This document shows, piece after piece, positions 1 to 9,497 of a stretch of 25,613 bases of DNA. Source of the stretch: Chara braunii (lineage: Eukaryota; Streptophyta; Charophyceae; Charales; Characeae); assembly GCA_003427395.1 (NCBI GenBank), contig BFEA01000248.1, positions 1,202,832 through 1,228,444 on the forward strand, written 5' to 3'. How positions within the stretch are numbered: the first letter of the stretch is position 1; every line of letters begins with the position of its first letter. Below the pieces are notes generated by a model. It was not told where the DNA came from and did not search any database. It was given only the letters and a program-made list of their open reading frames with translations. A program made the translations under genes and the position numbers.

Positions 1-401
1 GCCCCCCCCGCAAAAAAAGGCGCTTACCAACAACACTTTGCTCGCATACTGTCATTACTATCTAGATATGGAGCTTGTTGGCGTCGTCGATGTCATTTGG
101 TCACTTGAGGATAGTGGTCACGTCATGGTTGCCCAACTATATCTCTCTCCTCATGCATCTGGAGAGGTCCATGTACAGGTAGAAGCCGTCACCTTTCACT
201 TTCCTCACTCGTCGTCAGGGCACTTTACAAATCATAATGCACCTACGCTTGATTAATGGTCAATTACATTTACGATGGGCTGAGGTATCTGGATAGCCAA
301 GTAGACCCGGTTCACTTTGAATGTGGGGGCAAAATAGCGTAAGAGGCAGCACACTTGGCGGAATATAACGAGACCGAGAACCGATGTTGGAGGGGCGGGG
401 A

Positions 402-402
<1 letters not shown>

Positions 403-444
<42 letters not shown>
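403..444. repeat. Poly-G homopolymer (42 G)
   Basis: An uninterrupted run of 42 G residues is visible, preceded by shorter G runs. It creates glycine-rich and proline-rich spurious ORFs on the two strands. A run this long can form G-quadruplexes, and its length is often unreliable in assemblies. Confidence 0.95.
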
Positions 445-446
<2 letters not shown>

Positions 447-1467
447 AAAACAGGCAAATAGAAGTGGATTACGGACTCTAATGATCGGAAAGTTCACAGG
501 CAGTGATGGTCTTAGGGTCTGCAGCGGAGTGATAGTTATTGGAAGCCGAATATTTGCCATTTTTGCCAGCAATTTCGGTGCAAAATTCAGCAAAAAAAAT
601 AAAAACAAACGATATGGGCCCACAGTGAAGCCATTAAAAAAAAACAGGCCAAAGAAAACAAACAAAAAATAAAAAAACCTAGGTAACATGGGTTATCGGG
701 CCGGATGATCGGGGGGGTAGGATCATCCAAAAATCCGAATGATAAAAAAAAGGGCAAAAAAAAACAAGAAAAAAAGTGATATTACGCATGCAAAATACAA
801 ATACAATAGAACTATGTTCCTATTTCATGAAAATGTTTTTAGGGCATTGAAGGGTTCAAAAGGGGTAAGATATGGAATAAAGGGGCTTAGAGGGGGGATG
901 CTTAATTCATTCTAGATTTGTTTTTATCTACATATTATTTTTATATCTCTTAAGATATCAAAGATGGCCTCAACCCAAAAATTGTCCTTTTCACTGATAT
1001 GAACAACACCTTTTTTTTCATATTTTATTGAATTTATTTTTTTTCGATTTTTTTTTTTTTTTCACGCAGGGCCGAATTTTTCATATCTGGAATCAATCTA
1101 GAAAATTCATCCGGATGGAAAATTCCGGGTTAAACTGATCTACTGGATATCTAGATTTGCTACCTAGAAAAAAACACTGTGAAACCTTAACACAAAAATA
1201 TTTTCTGAGTTAATAACTAGACACATGACATACACTAAAGGACAAATATATCACACAAAACGAAAAAAAAAAAAAGAAGCAAAAAGTCAGGGTTAGCTCA
1301 ATCAATACCCTCATAAACTATTGAAATATAAAACCTAGTTTTAATCGAGACACTGTCAGGTGAACATAATAATTATGAATAACCGGAGACCGGCTAGTTC
1401 AATGATGATATCTTTAAGTCGTCACCCTTTCAAAAACAGGAGAGGAGAAAAAAAAGCCTTGCCACAC

Positions 1468-1569
1468 CACTCCTGGATCGTGAAAAAAAAATCAGGAGTG
1501 CTCTCGGATCACCGAGAGGAAGGAAAAATAGTTCGAGAGCCCTCGTCGCCACATTGCGCTCTCGAACTA
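1468..1569. other. Three consecutive perfect hairpins
   Basis: Three inverted repeats follow one another. The first is CACTCCTG (1468-1475) with CAGGAGTG (1493-1500), loop 17. The second is CTCTCGG (1501-1507) with CCGAGAG (1512-1518), loop ATCA. The third is TAGTTCGAGAGC (1529-1540) with GCTCTCGAACTA (1558-1569), loop 17. All stems are perfect. The arms share the CTCTCG word, which recurs at 1760-1833. No terminator-like T-run or coding frame explains the arrangement. Function is unknown; it could be a non-autonomous transposon end or a structured transcript. Confidence 0.6.
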
Positions 1570-2336
1570 GGAACCCTTGAATGACACCAATATGCGATAA
1601 AGCAAAAAGACCGCAAAAGATAGGGACAAAAACAAACAAGATGACAATAGATGTGTTGTCCAACCCAGACTTGCTCACACTTTTTGGGCCGAAACAGACC
1701 CTCTCGAAGAGGTCTCTCAAAATTGAAGTCTTGCACGCGGGAGGTGAAGGCCGATTTTGGGAGTGCTCTCGGGGGCTGTATTGTGACTGCTCACAAATGA
1801 AATCTTACGAGCGGATTTTGGGAGTGCTCTCGAGATGCAAGTTCGCGTTCGGACTAGGTATAGCGGGTATTCTCATTTTTAAGTGGGGTAAACAATCTAC
1901 ACATGCAATTTTTAAAAAAATTAAAAAATAAAATGAATTAATAAATTATGAATTAATTACTTGTATCTCATGAAAACAAACGACCAAGTTTTGATTGTAT
2001 ATGTTCAGCCCTCCCTCCCGCCGTGTCCTCCGCCTGGATTGTGTGTTGAACCCCGTTTACTTAATAAGGGTGTTCTCAAGTTACAAAATTTTCGGATGTA
2101 CCTGGCATCAAAGACGTTCAAATACGTGTGAAAAAGTAGAGCATCAAATGTTATTGGCAATGTGAGACGTATTTTCATTACTGGCGTAATTGATCTAAAA
2201 GATGCTCGGAAAAATGCCAAATCCGGAAATCAATTGGCAGTTGAATTAATTGCAAAAATAAAAAAAAATCAATCAAACAGTAGTATTAAGTAAGTCGTTT
2301 AGATGAAAAAAATGAATAAATAAATAAACATAGGAA

Positions 2337-2441
2337 TGACTTCTATATATCTCTTTCTCTCTCTCACGAGCATTTCAAAGTTGATCTCTCTTTCTCGCAT
2401 GAACATTTTAAAGTTGATATTTCTCTTTCTCTCTCTCTCTA

Positions 2442-2496
<55 letters not shown>

Positions 2497-2521
2497 CAAT
2501 CTATTTTTCTCTCTCTCTCTC

Positions 2522-2552
<31 letters not shown>

Positions 2553-2706
2553 NNNNTCTATCCATCCATCCATCCATCCATCCATCCATCCATCCATCCA
2601 TCCATCCATCCATCCATCTATCTATCTATCTATCTATCTATCTATTTGTCTGTCTCTCTCTCCCCTCCCCCTCCTCTTTCTCTCTCTCTCTCTCTCCCCC
2701 CCCCCT
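2337..2706. repeat. Compound microsatellite with assembly gap
   Basis: Blocks of (CTAT)n, (CT)n, (CCAT)n, (CTAT)n and (CT)n follow one another. A gap of four N at 2553-2556 lies inside the (CT)n block, so the true length is uncertain. The long ORF across it is an artefact of the repeat. Confidence 0.95.
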
Positions 2707-2923
2707 CGACGATTGCAACATTGACCACGATGCTCCTTCAAGATGAGTATGCTGGTAGTGATCATGCCCCTTCGATCCTGATGGTGTGAGCGGCTATGGC
2801 CGCACTTCATCTATCTCCTTGTCAACACTTTGAATGCAGTATACTCTGCACTGTACAAAGTGTATAGTCCAATAACACTCCACCCGTAAGCAGCGGAAAG
2901 ACAGAAAGTCCGAGGCATCGCGG

Positions 2924-3012
2924 CCCTTCTCGATTTATACGTGAGATCTTTGTTTAGGGGCGATGCTAATCTTCTCTGTATCGTTTCAATTTTAACAGAT
3001 GTCCCGAAGGGC
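2924..3012 (-). ncRNA. U6: U6 snRNA-like sequence, probable pseudogene
   Basis: Read on the minus strand from about 3012, the sequence follows U6 spliceosomal RNA from the 5' stem-loop (CCCTTCGGGACATC) to the 3' end (AAATCGAGAA). The ACAGAGA box, which pairs with the 5' splice site, is intact within GATACAGAGAAGATTAGCAT, as is the following AGC. The internal stem-loop region is altered (GATCTCAC where GATGACAC is usual), and I count roughly ten differences over the central 73 bases from memory of the plant consensus. There is no T-run at the 3' end to terminate Pol III, and only a weak TATTA-like word about 25 bases upstream. It is probably a retro-pseudogene, not an active gene. Identity as U6 is confident; activity is not. 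Confidence 0.85.
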
Positions 3013-3123
3013 CAAAGACGGACAATGACCCCGTAATATGGTCAAGGAACTGATCGGCCTTAAGTAATTAGGAATTCAGAGGGTCTCACTCATCCTTTCA
3101 ATGAAGATCGAAATCACATCTGT

Positions 3124-3590
3124 CTTTCAACAGTCGCTGACAACGCCAGAATGCGATGCAATGTTTCAGGTGCTTAAAGCGACTCTGACAACGGGTCCGA
3201 TCTTGGTGCGCCCAGATCCGACAAGGTCGTTCACCAACATGCGGATTGGCAGCTGCAGGCGATGTTACCAGTGGTGAATCAGCAAGGGACTGAAGGAAGG
3301 GAACACGTCATCGAGTACGCATCGAAGACGCTCAACCAGGCGCAAGCCAACTATCAGGTGTGCAAAGGAGAGTGTTTGGTAGTACTGGTGTGGGAGACCC
3401 AACACTTTTGGCCATATCTCCATGACCAGAAGTTTGTGCTGATAAACATCACCAGCTGCTGGTCTTCCTACAAAACGTACCGGGATGTTAGGGCGGTGAC
3501 TGGTGAGGCTGCAAGACTACAAATTCAACATCCGCCATAGCTCTACCAAGCAGCATGGGAATGTGGACGAATTGACGCGTCTGCAACTGT
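3124..3590 (+). pseudogene. Element 1 RNase H domain (pol fragment)
   Basis: The reading begins with PECDAMFQVLKATL near 3145, the usual junction between RT and RNase H in gypsy pol. It continues after a frameshift with ADWQLQA and HVIEYASKTLNQAQANY, then CKGECLVVL, and ends in another frame with HGNVDELTRL. These are the D-, E- and final D-containing blocks of the gypsy RNase H fold, which removes the RNA strand during reverse transcription. The TDH block around 3440-3460 is frameshifted. At least two frame changes occur. The domain is homologous to that of element 2 at 17306-17787 but shares only moderate identity. Confidence 0.8.
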
Positions 3591-3812
3591 CGAAGAGGAG
3601 TCCCAAGAACGAGCAACGTATTCCTTGGAAACTTCCTCCTCCATTGATAGAACCCCCGTACGGGGAAGTGCACATTCTGCAAAGGAAGACGACTGAGTTT
3701 GATGACAGTGATAATTGTTAAGGATGATAGCCCCTCCCCTTTATTCCATGTCTCCAACATCTTTTTCTTGTTCAGCTTATCCTGGTTCTTCCTCGTCCCT
3801 CTCTGAAGACCT

Positions 3813-3976
3813 GTTTCCTTTGCACCTTGGACATGATTCTGGTTAGGGGAAGTCCGTACTTAATGTTGCCTAGTTTTGTCCTACGGGTGGAATGCTGCAA
3901 GTGTCACTTCACCCAAGCTCATGGGCTTTGTGTCCTGTACCAAACTGAAAAGGTCTGGTTCTGTCCCAACTGATGA
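3813..3976 (+). pseudogene. Element 1 PHD-type zinc finger within pol
   Basis: Frame 3 reads CFLC, then 23 residues, then ECCKCHFTQAHGLC, then ten residues ending in VWFCPN and two stop codons. The pattern C-x2-C, C-x2-C-x5-H-x2-C, W-x-C-P-x-[C] is the C4HC3 signature of the PHD finger, a zinc-binding fold that usually reads histone H3 tails. The final cysteine is replaced by a TGA stop. The finger lies between RNase H and integrase. Element 2 has the same finger at the same place with the same 23-residue spacing between the second and third cysteines, so it is an inherited part of pol and not a chance pattern. Histone binding is inference. Confidence 0.7.
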
Positions 3977-4329
3977 CCTCTTAGACTTCCGATGGAAAAA
4001 TGCTATGTAGAAGCAAGGACGGGCATCGAATTTCAGCCAGGTGTCTGTAAAGAAGAGGTTTGGATGAATCTGCTATTACTGCGATGTCTGGGTGACAATT
4101 TGCTATCAGAAATCGCCAAGGTTAAACGTAGGAGGGTAACAGAACGAGCCCAAGACTACCGGTGGCACTATGGTTCCCTGCAGAAGCGGAGGGACATCAA
4201 TGACCTGTGACCTAGCTGCCGACGGTTCCTCACCCTCTAGCCCCATTCGATTGAACCCGAGCTGCTCATGAAGAGGATGTGGTCCATTTTATGGTCAAAT
4301 ACATAGAGAAAGCGATTGAAAAAAATGGC

Positions 4330-5230
4330 TGACGTTAAATTAATTGTCCAGAATTGCCCGGCCTGTTCGGCGGATAAAGCGCCGGTTCAGATGCCCCTCA
4401 CAATGTCACCGACTCGCTTCGAATGACCCTTTCAAATAATTAACATCTATACGACGGATATCAACGTGCCAAGGGATCTAGTCGATCGAGGTGAGTTGAT
4501 TGTCCTCTTGTTGGCAGTCGATCACTTTTCAAAGTAGATCGAGGCATACCCCATGCCATTGACTAGTTGGAATTCATTAGAGGTAGCATTGTATATCAAT
4601 CGTTCTCTATGCATGCACATAGACATAGAAGAGATACACATGGATAATGGATATGAGTTCCAAGGAAAGATAAAGCAACATTTAATATGAGTCGACGTTA
4701 ATATTTCTCACTCACTTGGACACTCACGCCAAGACAATGGGCTGGTAGAGAATGTCAACCGAATGATTAAGACAACTGTCTGTCGGAACATCACCGCCGG
4801 AGACAGCCGGTCATTACAAATCACATCTTGGTCGTCTATCGTGCTACCCCACACAATAGTATCGGGGTGTCCCCATCCAACTACGGATCAACTGTGTACC
4901 CGGGATCCAGTTGTTGCCACTCTTGGGTATGGAAGATAGAGCCACTAGGGCACAACAACGGAACAAGGCTCGACACTACATGGACATGATGACCAAATCC
5001 TATCCAAGATCAACTCGTCGGCGACAGAGAGCCGTAGATCAGACGCATCAACGACATGATTGAGACTACAAGGACTGCCATGTGCTATAAAGTCAGTGAC
5101 TAGGTACAAGTACAAAAGTATGAGCACTCTTCCAAGTTGCACCCTAGTTACACAGACATTTATGAGGTTACGAAAATTGGAGCCCGAGGCAAGCGCAGGG
5201 TGAAGCTCGCCCCGAATCACATCTAGCATG
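4330..5230 (+). pseudogene. Element 1 integrase domain
   Basis: NCPACSADKAP near 4353 is the CxxC half of the integrase zinc-binding domain. The catalytic core follows with TTDINVPRD (first Asp), LLLAVDHFSK, MDNGYEF (second Asp) and DNGLVENVNRMIK (catalytic Glu), so all three DDE residues are visible. The C-terminal domain appears around 5100-5200 as LVQVQKYEHSSKLHPSY and later KRRVKLAPNHI. Stop codons interrupt it in several places. Integrase would insert the cDNA copy into host DNA. I see no chromodomain after it. The core is closely related to that of element 2 at 18481-19470. Confidence 0.8.
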
Positions 5231-5277
5231 CCAGGCTCCTAATTAGGCACGTAACTACACTACGACCGTTTTAGCCA

Positions 5278-5460
5278 TTGCTGGGCAGCGCCTTGGCCCC
5301 GACGTCCTCGCCGGTTCCTTCGTCTTCTCCTTCTTCTACCTCTTTTACCTCTTCCACCTCTTCTACCTCTTCTACCTCTTCTACCTCTTCTACCTCTTCT
5401 ACCTCTGTCCCTACCTCCCCTTCGTCCTCCGAGTCTCCATCGTCGAGCATGCAAGTCTAG
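5278..5460 (+). pseudogene. Element 1 Ser/Thr-rich pol C-terminal tail with 9-bp repeats
   Basis: An open frame to a TAG at 5458-5460 encodes a Ser/Thr/Pro-rich tail. From about 5337 to 5404 the 9-bp unit CTCTTCTAC repeats, encoding tandem SST triplets. Element 2 ends its integrase with a comparable Pro/Ser-rich tail (19470-19588). The repeat looks like slippage expansion within a disordered tail. Confidence 0.6.
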
Positions 5461-5499
5461 GAGGCAACAAAATGAACGGGTAGGACGATTTGGTACCAT

Positions 5500-5995
5500 G
5501 CTTTCAGGCACCCCTTGAGAATGGCATCCTGTGGAATCAGTTTTTTAATGACATCGATGAACTGTACGAAGTACAACAGGTGAACATGCCGCTAACCAGT
5601 ATGTGAATTCTTCGATAGCGGATCAGCTCTCATACGCTGTAGTTAACATCGACGTTACCTACAGGTCGGTCGGAGCTACAACGCGCGTCTCTTAGGAGTT
5701 CCGATCTCTCTGACTGACCAACAACCTTGTGCACTCGTTCATGATCATCATCAGAGATCTGCTGCCTTTGTCGGAGGTCACCAAAAGCCACACTCTTGAG
5801 ATTCTGCAACAACTCGCCCACAATGCATCAACCTCTGTCACCCGTACCAACAAACACGCCGACCATCGAGTGAGCATCAATGATAAGCTCATCTGCTTGT
5901 GGGGCCTGGCCCAATGCTCATCCCGTGGCACGCACACTCAGATCTCCTTCCTCTCCATCCCCTCTAAATGCCTCCATTTTTCTCCTATAACTCTC
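5500..5995 (+). pseudogene. Element 1 post-pol ORF, decayed
   Basis: Downstream of integrase the sequence keeps a coding look with several frame changes. WNQFFNDIDELYE appears near 5541, and later LLPLSEVTKSHTLEILQQL near 5760-5818. By eye these resemble, in the same order, YYINQELEIYNE and GEIAEGRRATVAYEILTFL of the element 2 ORF at 20229-21014. The similarity is weak and was not scored. The position matches that of env-like or other accessory ORFs in some Ty3/gypsy elements, but I see no signal peptide, fusion peptide or membrane anchor. Product unknown. Confidence 0.4.
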
Positions 5996-6858
5996 CACCC
6001 CAAATCCTTAGCTTGTGCTCCTTTCCTATGCGCAATTATCCCTTGTACACAGTAATGTTGACGCACGCAAACACGCCACGAACTGACGGGGGCACCTGGG
6101 AACTGCATCGGACAGTATACCGATCAGTGGCTTTGGGATTGTTCTATCTGGAGGTGCGGCTCAGTGAAAAAGCCGAGGTGGCGGAGTCGATCCCCATGTA
6201 CATGATCATATCGACACCGAAGGCGCCGTACAAGCAAGGAATAGTGGCTTTGTACCTCTTTGGGCATCTTCACACACAACAGCTAGGGATTAGTGAGCTC
6301 ATCCACACAGATTATCACTAATGTGGAGTACGATCAACAAATTTGCCTTCGGGGTGAGGGGCTGTTCAGGCGGGAGTACCACGCTACAGTCATCAACGAT
6401 TGGTTCGCGGTGGCCAGCGAAATAATGGTCTTGCTGCCCAACCAGCTATCGCTGAAGCCCCTGTCGGCGTACCCCAAGTTGATCCCTCGGAGAGTGGAGC
6501 CTGCCCGGATATGCAGACAACGTGTGTGGCCGCCATCACCAGGGTGGTGCTTGAAGTGTTGTTGGTGGAACCAACGCCCTTGAGTGAAGAACCTGCAGCA
6601 TGGGCAAGACTATCTGAGGACGAGCCGCTCCCAGATCACTTGGTGCTCCAGCAACGCCTCCCTGCCCGCCCGCCTTGCCTGTCTAAGCTCCTCGATATTG
6701 ATCTTGAGCACGATGGAGCCAGAGCAGCCACCGCAGCAGAAGCAAGAGTACCACCTCCCCATCCCTCCTCCCTCGACACTCAATCTTTTCACACATTCTC
6801 CTCACCCCGGCCTCCCTCCCTCATTGAGATTAGCAGTTCTAGCATGACAAGTCATTAA
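5996..6858 (+). pseudogene. Element 1 accessory ORF remnants, unknown product
   Basis: An open frame contains RTDGGTWELHRTVYRS and SIPMYMIISTPKAPYKQG (6080-6250) and stops near 6321. An overlapping frame continues with CLRGEGLFRREYHATVINDW. A third frame (6400-6858) is Glu/Pro/Ala-rich and ends Ser/Pro-rich. The run reads like one protein of unknown family broken by frameshifts, with a folded N-part and a disordered tail. I do not recognise it. It could be part of element 1 or of another transposon inserted there. Confidence 0.35.
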
Positions 6859-6865
6859 TTGGCCG

Positions 6866-7300
6866 AATGCGGAGTTCCGGGTGGTACCGGTGTATGTTGA
6901 GATCGAAGGCATTGGCTGACCACCCTACCCAGATCGAGGATGGGCTCCTTTCCTGGGAGCTCCATATCACGGGTACGTGGCCACGAGATTTATGGGGGCC
7001 GTACTGTACAAACGTGCCTAGACGAGGAACACGACCTTCCATGTGTTGGTTTTGGCAGTGGGAAGGCGATAATTGCATCCTCATTCTGAGGCACGCATGG
7101 TAGTGACAACGCGTGTTCGCCCCATACTGCATCGAAAAACCCTTTGGTGCCTCGTGGATCTGGCACCGTGTGTCATTTCACACGTTTCGGGAGCCTTCGT
7201 GCAACAATATACCAACCAGGCGCCTCCACACCTGGAGTTAGATGCCATGGCGGCTTTCCTCCCTGCCCTCCCTCCCCCTCTCGATCCAAGTGTGCATTAG
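6866..7300 (+). pseudogene. Decayed ORF of unknown family (about 145 codons, 3 stops)
   Basis: Frame 2 reads coherently from NAEFRVVPVYVEIEGIG through GWAPFLGAPYHGYVATRF, VVTTRVRPILHRKTLWC and a Pro-rich end (LPALPPPLDPSVH), stopping at a TAG at 7298-7300. Three in-frame stops (TGA, TAG, TAA) interrupt it; the TGA would be explained by a C-to-T change in CGA. The composition is that of a globular protein, not low-complexity sequence. I do not recognise the family. It may be the last accessory gene of element 1. Confidence 0.4.
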
Positions 7301-7431
7301 TTCCTCTAGTCCTCCTTCCTTCGGCCCTTGACTCATCTTCATCCCTTCCTTATGAATCATTTTTGGGTAATAGTAATGAAGGTGGTGAAAGATTGCACGA
7401 CGGGTCGTGTTGTAAAATAAATTAAAAGAAT

Positions 7432-7583
7432 GATGAACGATCAGGCCAGCAGATAACTGAAGTGGCCGCTTGATCGACTGTATAATGGCATAATGGGGGA
7501 GTAAAAGTGTGTGGGCACACTTGTTCTAGATGAATTCGATGATCAAGGCCATTTGATGACTGAAGTGGCTGCCCTGATCATCT
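7432..7583 (+). repeat. Two imperfect direct repeats, each an inverted repeat
   Basis: Two related blocks (about 7432-7480 and 7530-7583, spaced about 102 bases) share the words ACTGAAGTGGC and GATCA. Each block can fold on itself: CGATCA with TGATCG in the first, GATGATCA with TGATCATC in the second. The candidate polypurine tract lies between them. They may mark the end region of element 1. Function unknown. Confidence 0.5.
7492..7507 (+). promoter_or_regulatory. Candidate polypurine tract of element 1
   Basis: AATGGGGGAGTAAAAG is purine-rich apart from two T. It is followed directly by TGTGTGGGCACAC, a TG start that could open a 3' LTR. A polypurine tract primes plus-strand DNA synthesis just upstream of the 3' LTR. 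With no 5' LTR of element 1 to compare, this remains tentative. Confidence 0.3.
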
Positions 7584-9497
7584 TATCAACACGGAGACGT
7601 GGTAGGCAGTCGGGAACTACCAATTTTTTGGAACCCCCTGCGTATCACAGTTGTTATAAGCCAAGTTTTGTACCTCGCGGCTTCACATACCCTTCGGATT
7701 AAACCCGAAGTAATCCCCAAAGTACAAATCTTAACTAACAACAAAAATAAGGTTTGTTTTGAAATTTTGAGGGTCATCTGCATGCATCTTTTTGGTTTGC
7801 CCATGTCCTTGTTCAAAGTCGTATTGCGCAGCTAATTAGCGACCGCGCAAGAGTTTCAAGAAACAGTTAGGAGTTTCTGTTGACAGCGTTTTCAATTTTT
7901 ATTTGCATCAGTGTGCACACACGCGACCGTTTTTGAATTCTTGCTTTCCATGCAAGCTTGCTTCCCGCTTTGAGCGCTCATGTCAACTTCCTTTCTTGTT
8001 GTCCTTCATCGCTATGTACCCCTTCGTTTTCCTCTAGACTCTTCGTCATATCCTTACCTTTTCCTTCGACGAGATTGATATGTCGGCAGTTGGGTTTGTC
8101 AGATCAAGTCGCAAGGGCAAACTCACACGCACGGCTTGAAGGACCACCCCAAGTGAAGGAAAATTTTGATCGTCCTGCCTTCTTACCTTATGGAACCTTC
8201 TTCCTTCTCTCCTCCTCATCTATACCCCTCGCTGCCTGCATTGCACGCTGGTGCCCCACCACCTTCCACTCTATAGTTTTATGCAGCCCCTTCCTCTCCC
8301 TCTCTTTGATCTCGACTGCAATGCTGCGGGAGCTATGCGAGAAGATTGCGGTGCTTAACAAACTCGATGTGCCCAAGGAACGGGCAAAGTGATAGTGTAC
8401 GGTGGAATTAGCGGTAGACTTAGGGTAAGGCAGTCAGAGGGACTGAGCGGTGGTGGAGATGGGAACGCGGCCAGCAGCAGCGCCTTGTGGCTATGGCTGG
8501 CTTGCGTTCGGTGGGGTTTGGTGACTGTGCACATGGAGTGCCAGCGTTGTTGCGATTTTTAAATAGTGAGGGACTCCCTTCTTCTCCATTGTTGCTTTGT
8601 CCATTTGTTGTGCACGCTAAAGACTAACTGTGGATACTCAGTCGTGTGCATGACTTTGATTGTGAGTATCTATGGATGTTGAGTGCTTCGTTGCTTGTAT
8701 GAGTACTTAAGGCGTGTGGTGTCTTCATCTTGTTGCGCGCATGAGTGCGCGTCCCATGTATTTGGTTTTAAAAGTCTGCCTGGGTGCATGAGTATGAGGA
8801 TGCGCTCTTCCCCCTCCCGACTAACCGCCGATCCCCACGCTTAGAGCGCGTGCGAGATCGTCGCCAACCTCTTTCCCCTCTTCCCTGTCTGCGCAGGCGG
8901 CACGTGTTAACTTCTCCGCTCACCCGGGCGTATGCGCAGGCAACCAGGGACATCGGGTGCATGGATTTATTTAATCTACTCGATCTCTTTGCCGTCGGCC
9001 ATCGCCATTTTGTCAAGGTGATAATTTTGGTTGGAGTCAACACACTTAGCAGCTTGTGTTTCTCTAGCGGAATTGGGCAAAGTGGGACAAGTTGAGACTC
9101 ACATGGTGTCGAGTTTCGCCACTTTGAACCTGAGCGTGGGTAACTGCCCGTGCTCGAACCGTACATCAATCCGCCATAGCTACCTCCCTCCCTTTGCGAT
9201 CGCAGATGAGGACGACCTTTTCTGCAATGTGGACGTGCGAAGGAAGCTATCGCAGGCCGATTGGGGTCACCTTTATAACCCGTAGAAGGCATGCCACATA
9301 GGGGGATCGGGGTTTGTTTTGTTAGATGAGTTCGCTTTCCCATCATTAATTTTGCCATACACTGATTTGACAGTGTTCCCCTGGTTCGTGGCGCATGCCA
9401 CGTGGAAGCCTCGGTTTAATTGTTGGTGGTGACAACTAGGAAACTCGTGTTCCTGGTAGAGGTTGATGGTGTCCAGTTTCCAAATCTCTCCCGTAAT
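7508..9497. other. No recognisable gene; possible 3' LTR of element 1
   Basis: This stretch follows the candidate polypurine tract. Pyrimidine-rich and G/T-rich segments alternate, somewhat like the internal texture of the element 2 LTRs, and words such as AGTTAGGAGTTTCTG and GTTGACAG (near 7865-7885) recall the LTR start around 21905. The resemblance is too weak to call. ORFs at 7958-8392 (plus) and 8768-9358 (minus, Arg-rich) have no recognisable domain and no support from context. Confidence 0.3.

Larger units (their letters stand above)
1..2335. other. AT-rich non-coding stretch, no gene recognised
   Basis: Apart from the poly-G run and the hairpin cluster listed separately, this stretch holds A- and T-rich DNA with many homopolymer runs. 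Short ORFs on both strands show no recognisable domain, and several are only translations of poly-G or A-rich tracts. One perfect 8-bp inverted repeat lies at 703-710 and 721-728 (GGATGATC/GATCATCC) around a G-rich 10-base loop. The motif GGAGTGCTCTCG occurs near 1495, 1760 and 1822. I see no coding gene here. Confidence 0.6.
3080..7507 (+). mobile_element. Element 1: 5'-truncated, decayed Ty3/gypsy retrotransposon
   Basis: This stretch carries, in order on the plus strand, the end of RT / RNase H, a linker, a PHD-type finger, integrase, a Ser/Thr-rich tail and further decayed ORFs. Gag, protease and the RT core are absent, so it is truncated at the left. The domain order RT-RNase H-integrase is that of Ty3/gypsy elements. 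It is clearly related to element 2 (11028-23929) in the same order, yet much diverged, so the two are separate copies or subfamilies. Numerous stops and frameshifts make it non-functional. The left edge and the right edge (placed at a candidate polypurine tract) are approximate. Confidence 0.75.

Noticed and set aside
253-689. Proline-rich and glycine-rich ORFs on both strands
   Set aside because: They are translations of the 42-G homopolymer and flanking A-rich DNA, with no domain or context.
1285-1350. tRNA-like words GGTTAGCTCAATCAATA and AGTTTTAATCGAG
   Set aside because: Box A resemblance is fair but box B is too degraded and no second copy was found; not enough to call a SINE.
2336-2746. 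136-codon ORF rich in Leu/Ser/Ile/Tyr/His
   Set aside because: Pure microsatellite translation across an N gap.
5260-5511. Arg/Gly-rich minus-strand ORF (RGRRGRRG repeats)
   Set aside because: It is the antisense of the 9-bp repeat encoding the Ser/Thr tail of element 1.
7640-7720. Minus-strand ACAAAACTTGGCTTATA resembling the 3' conserved segment of bacterial-type RNase P RNA, plus a CTTCGG/CCGAAG hairpin
   Set aside because: The other conserved half of RNase P RNA (a GAGGAAAGTCC-like segment) is not nearby, so the match is likely chance.
8768-9358. 196-residue minus-strand ORF
   Set aside because: Arg/Ser/Pro-rich without any recognisable motif, overlaps plus-strand ORFs, and no promoter or context supports it.
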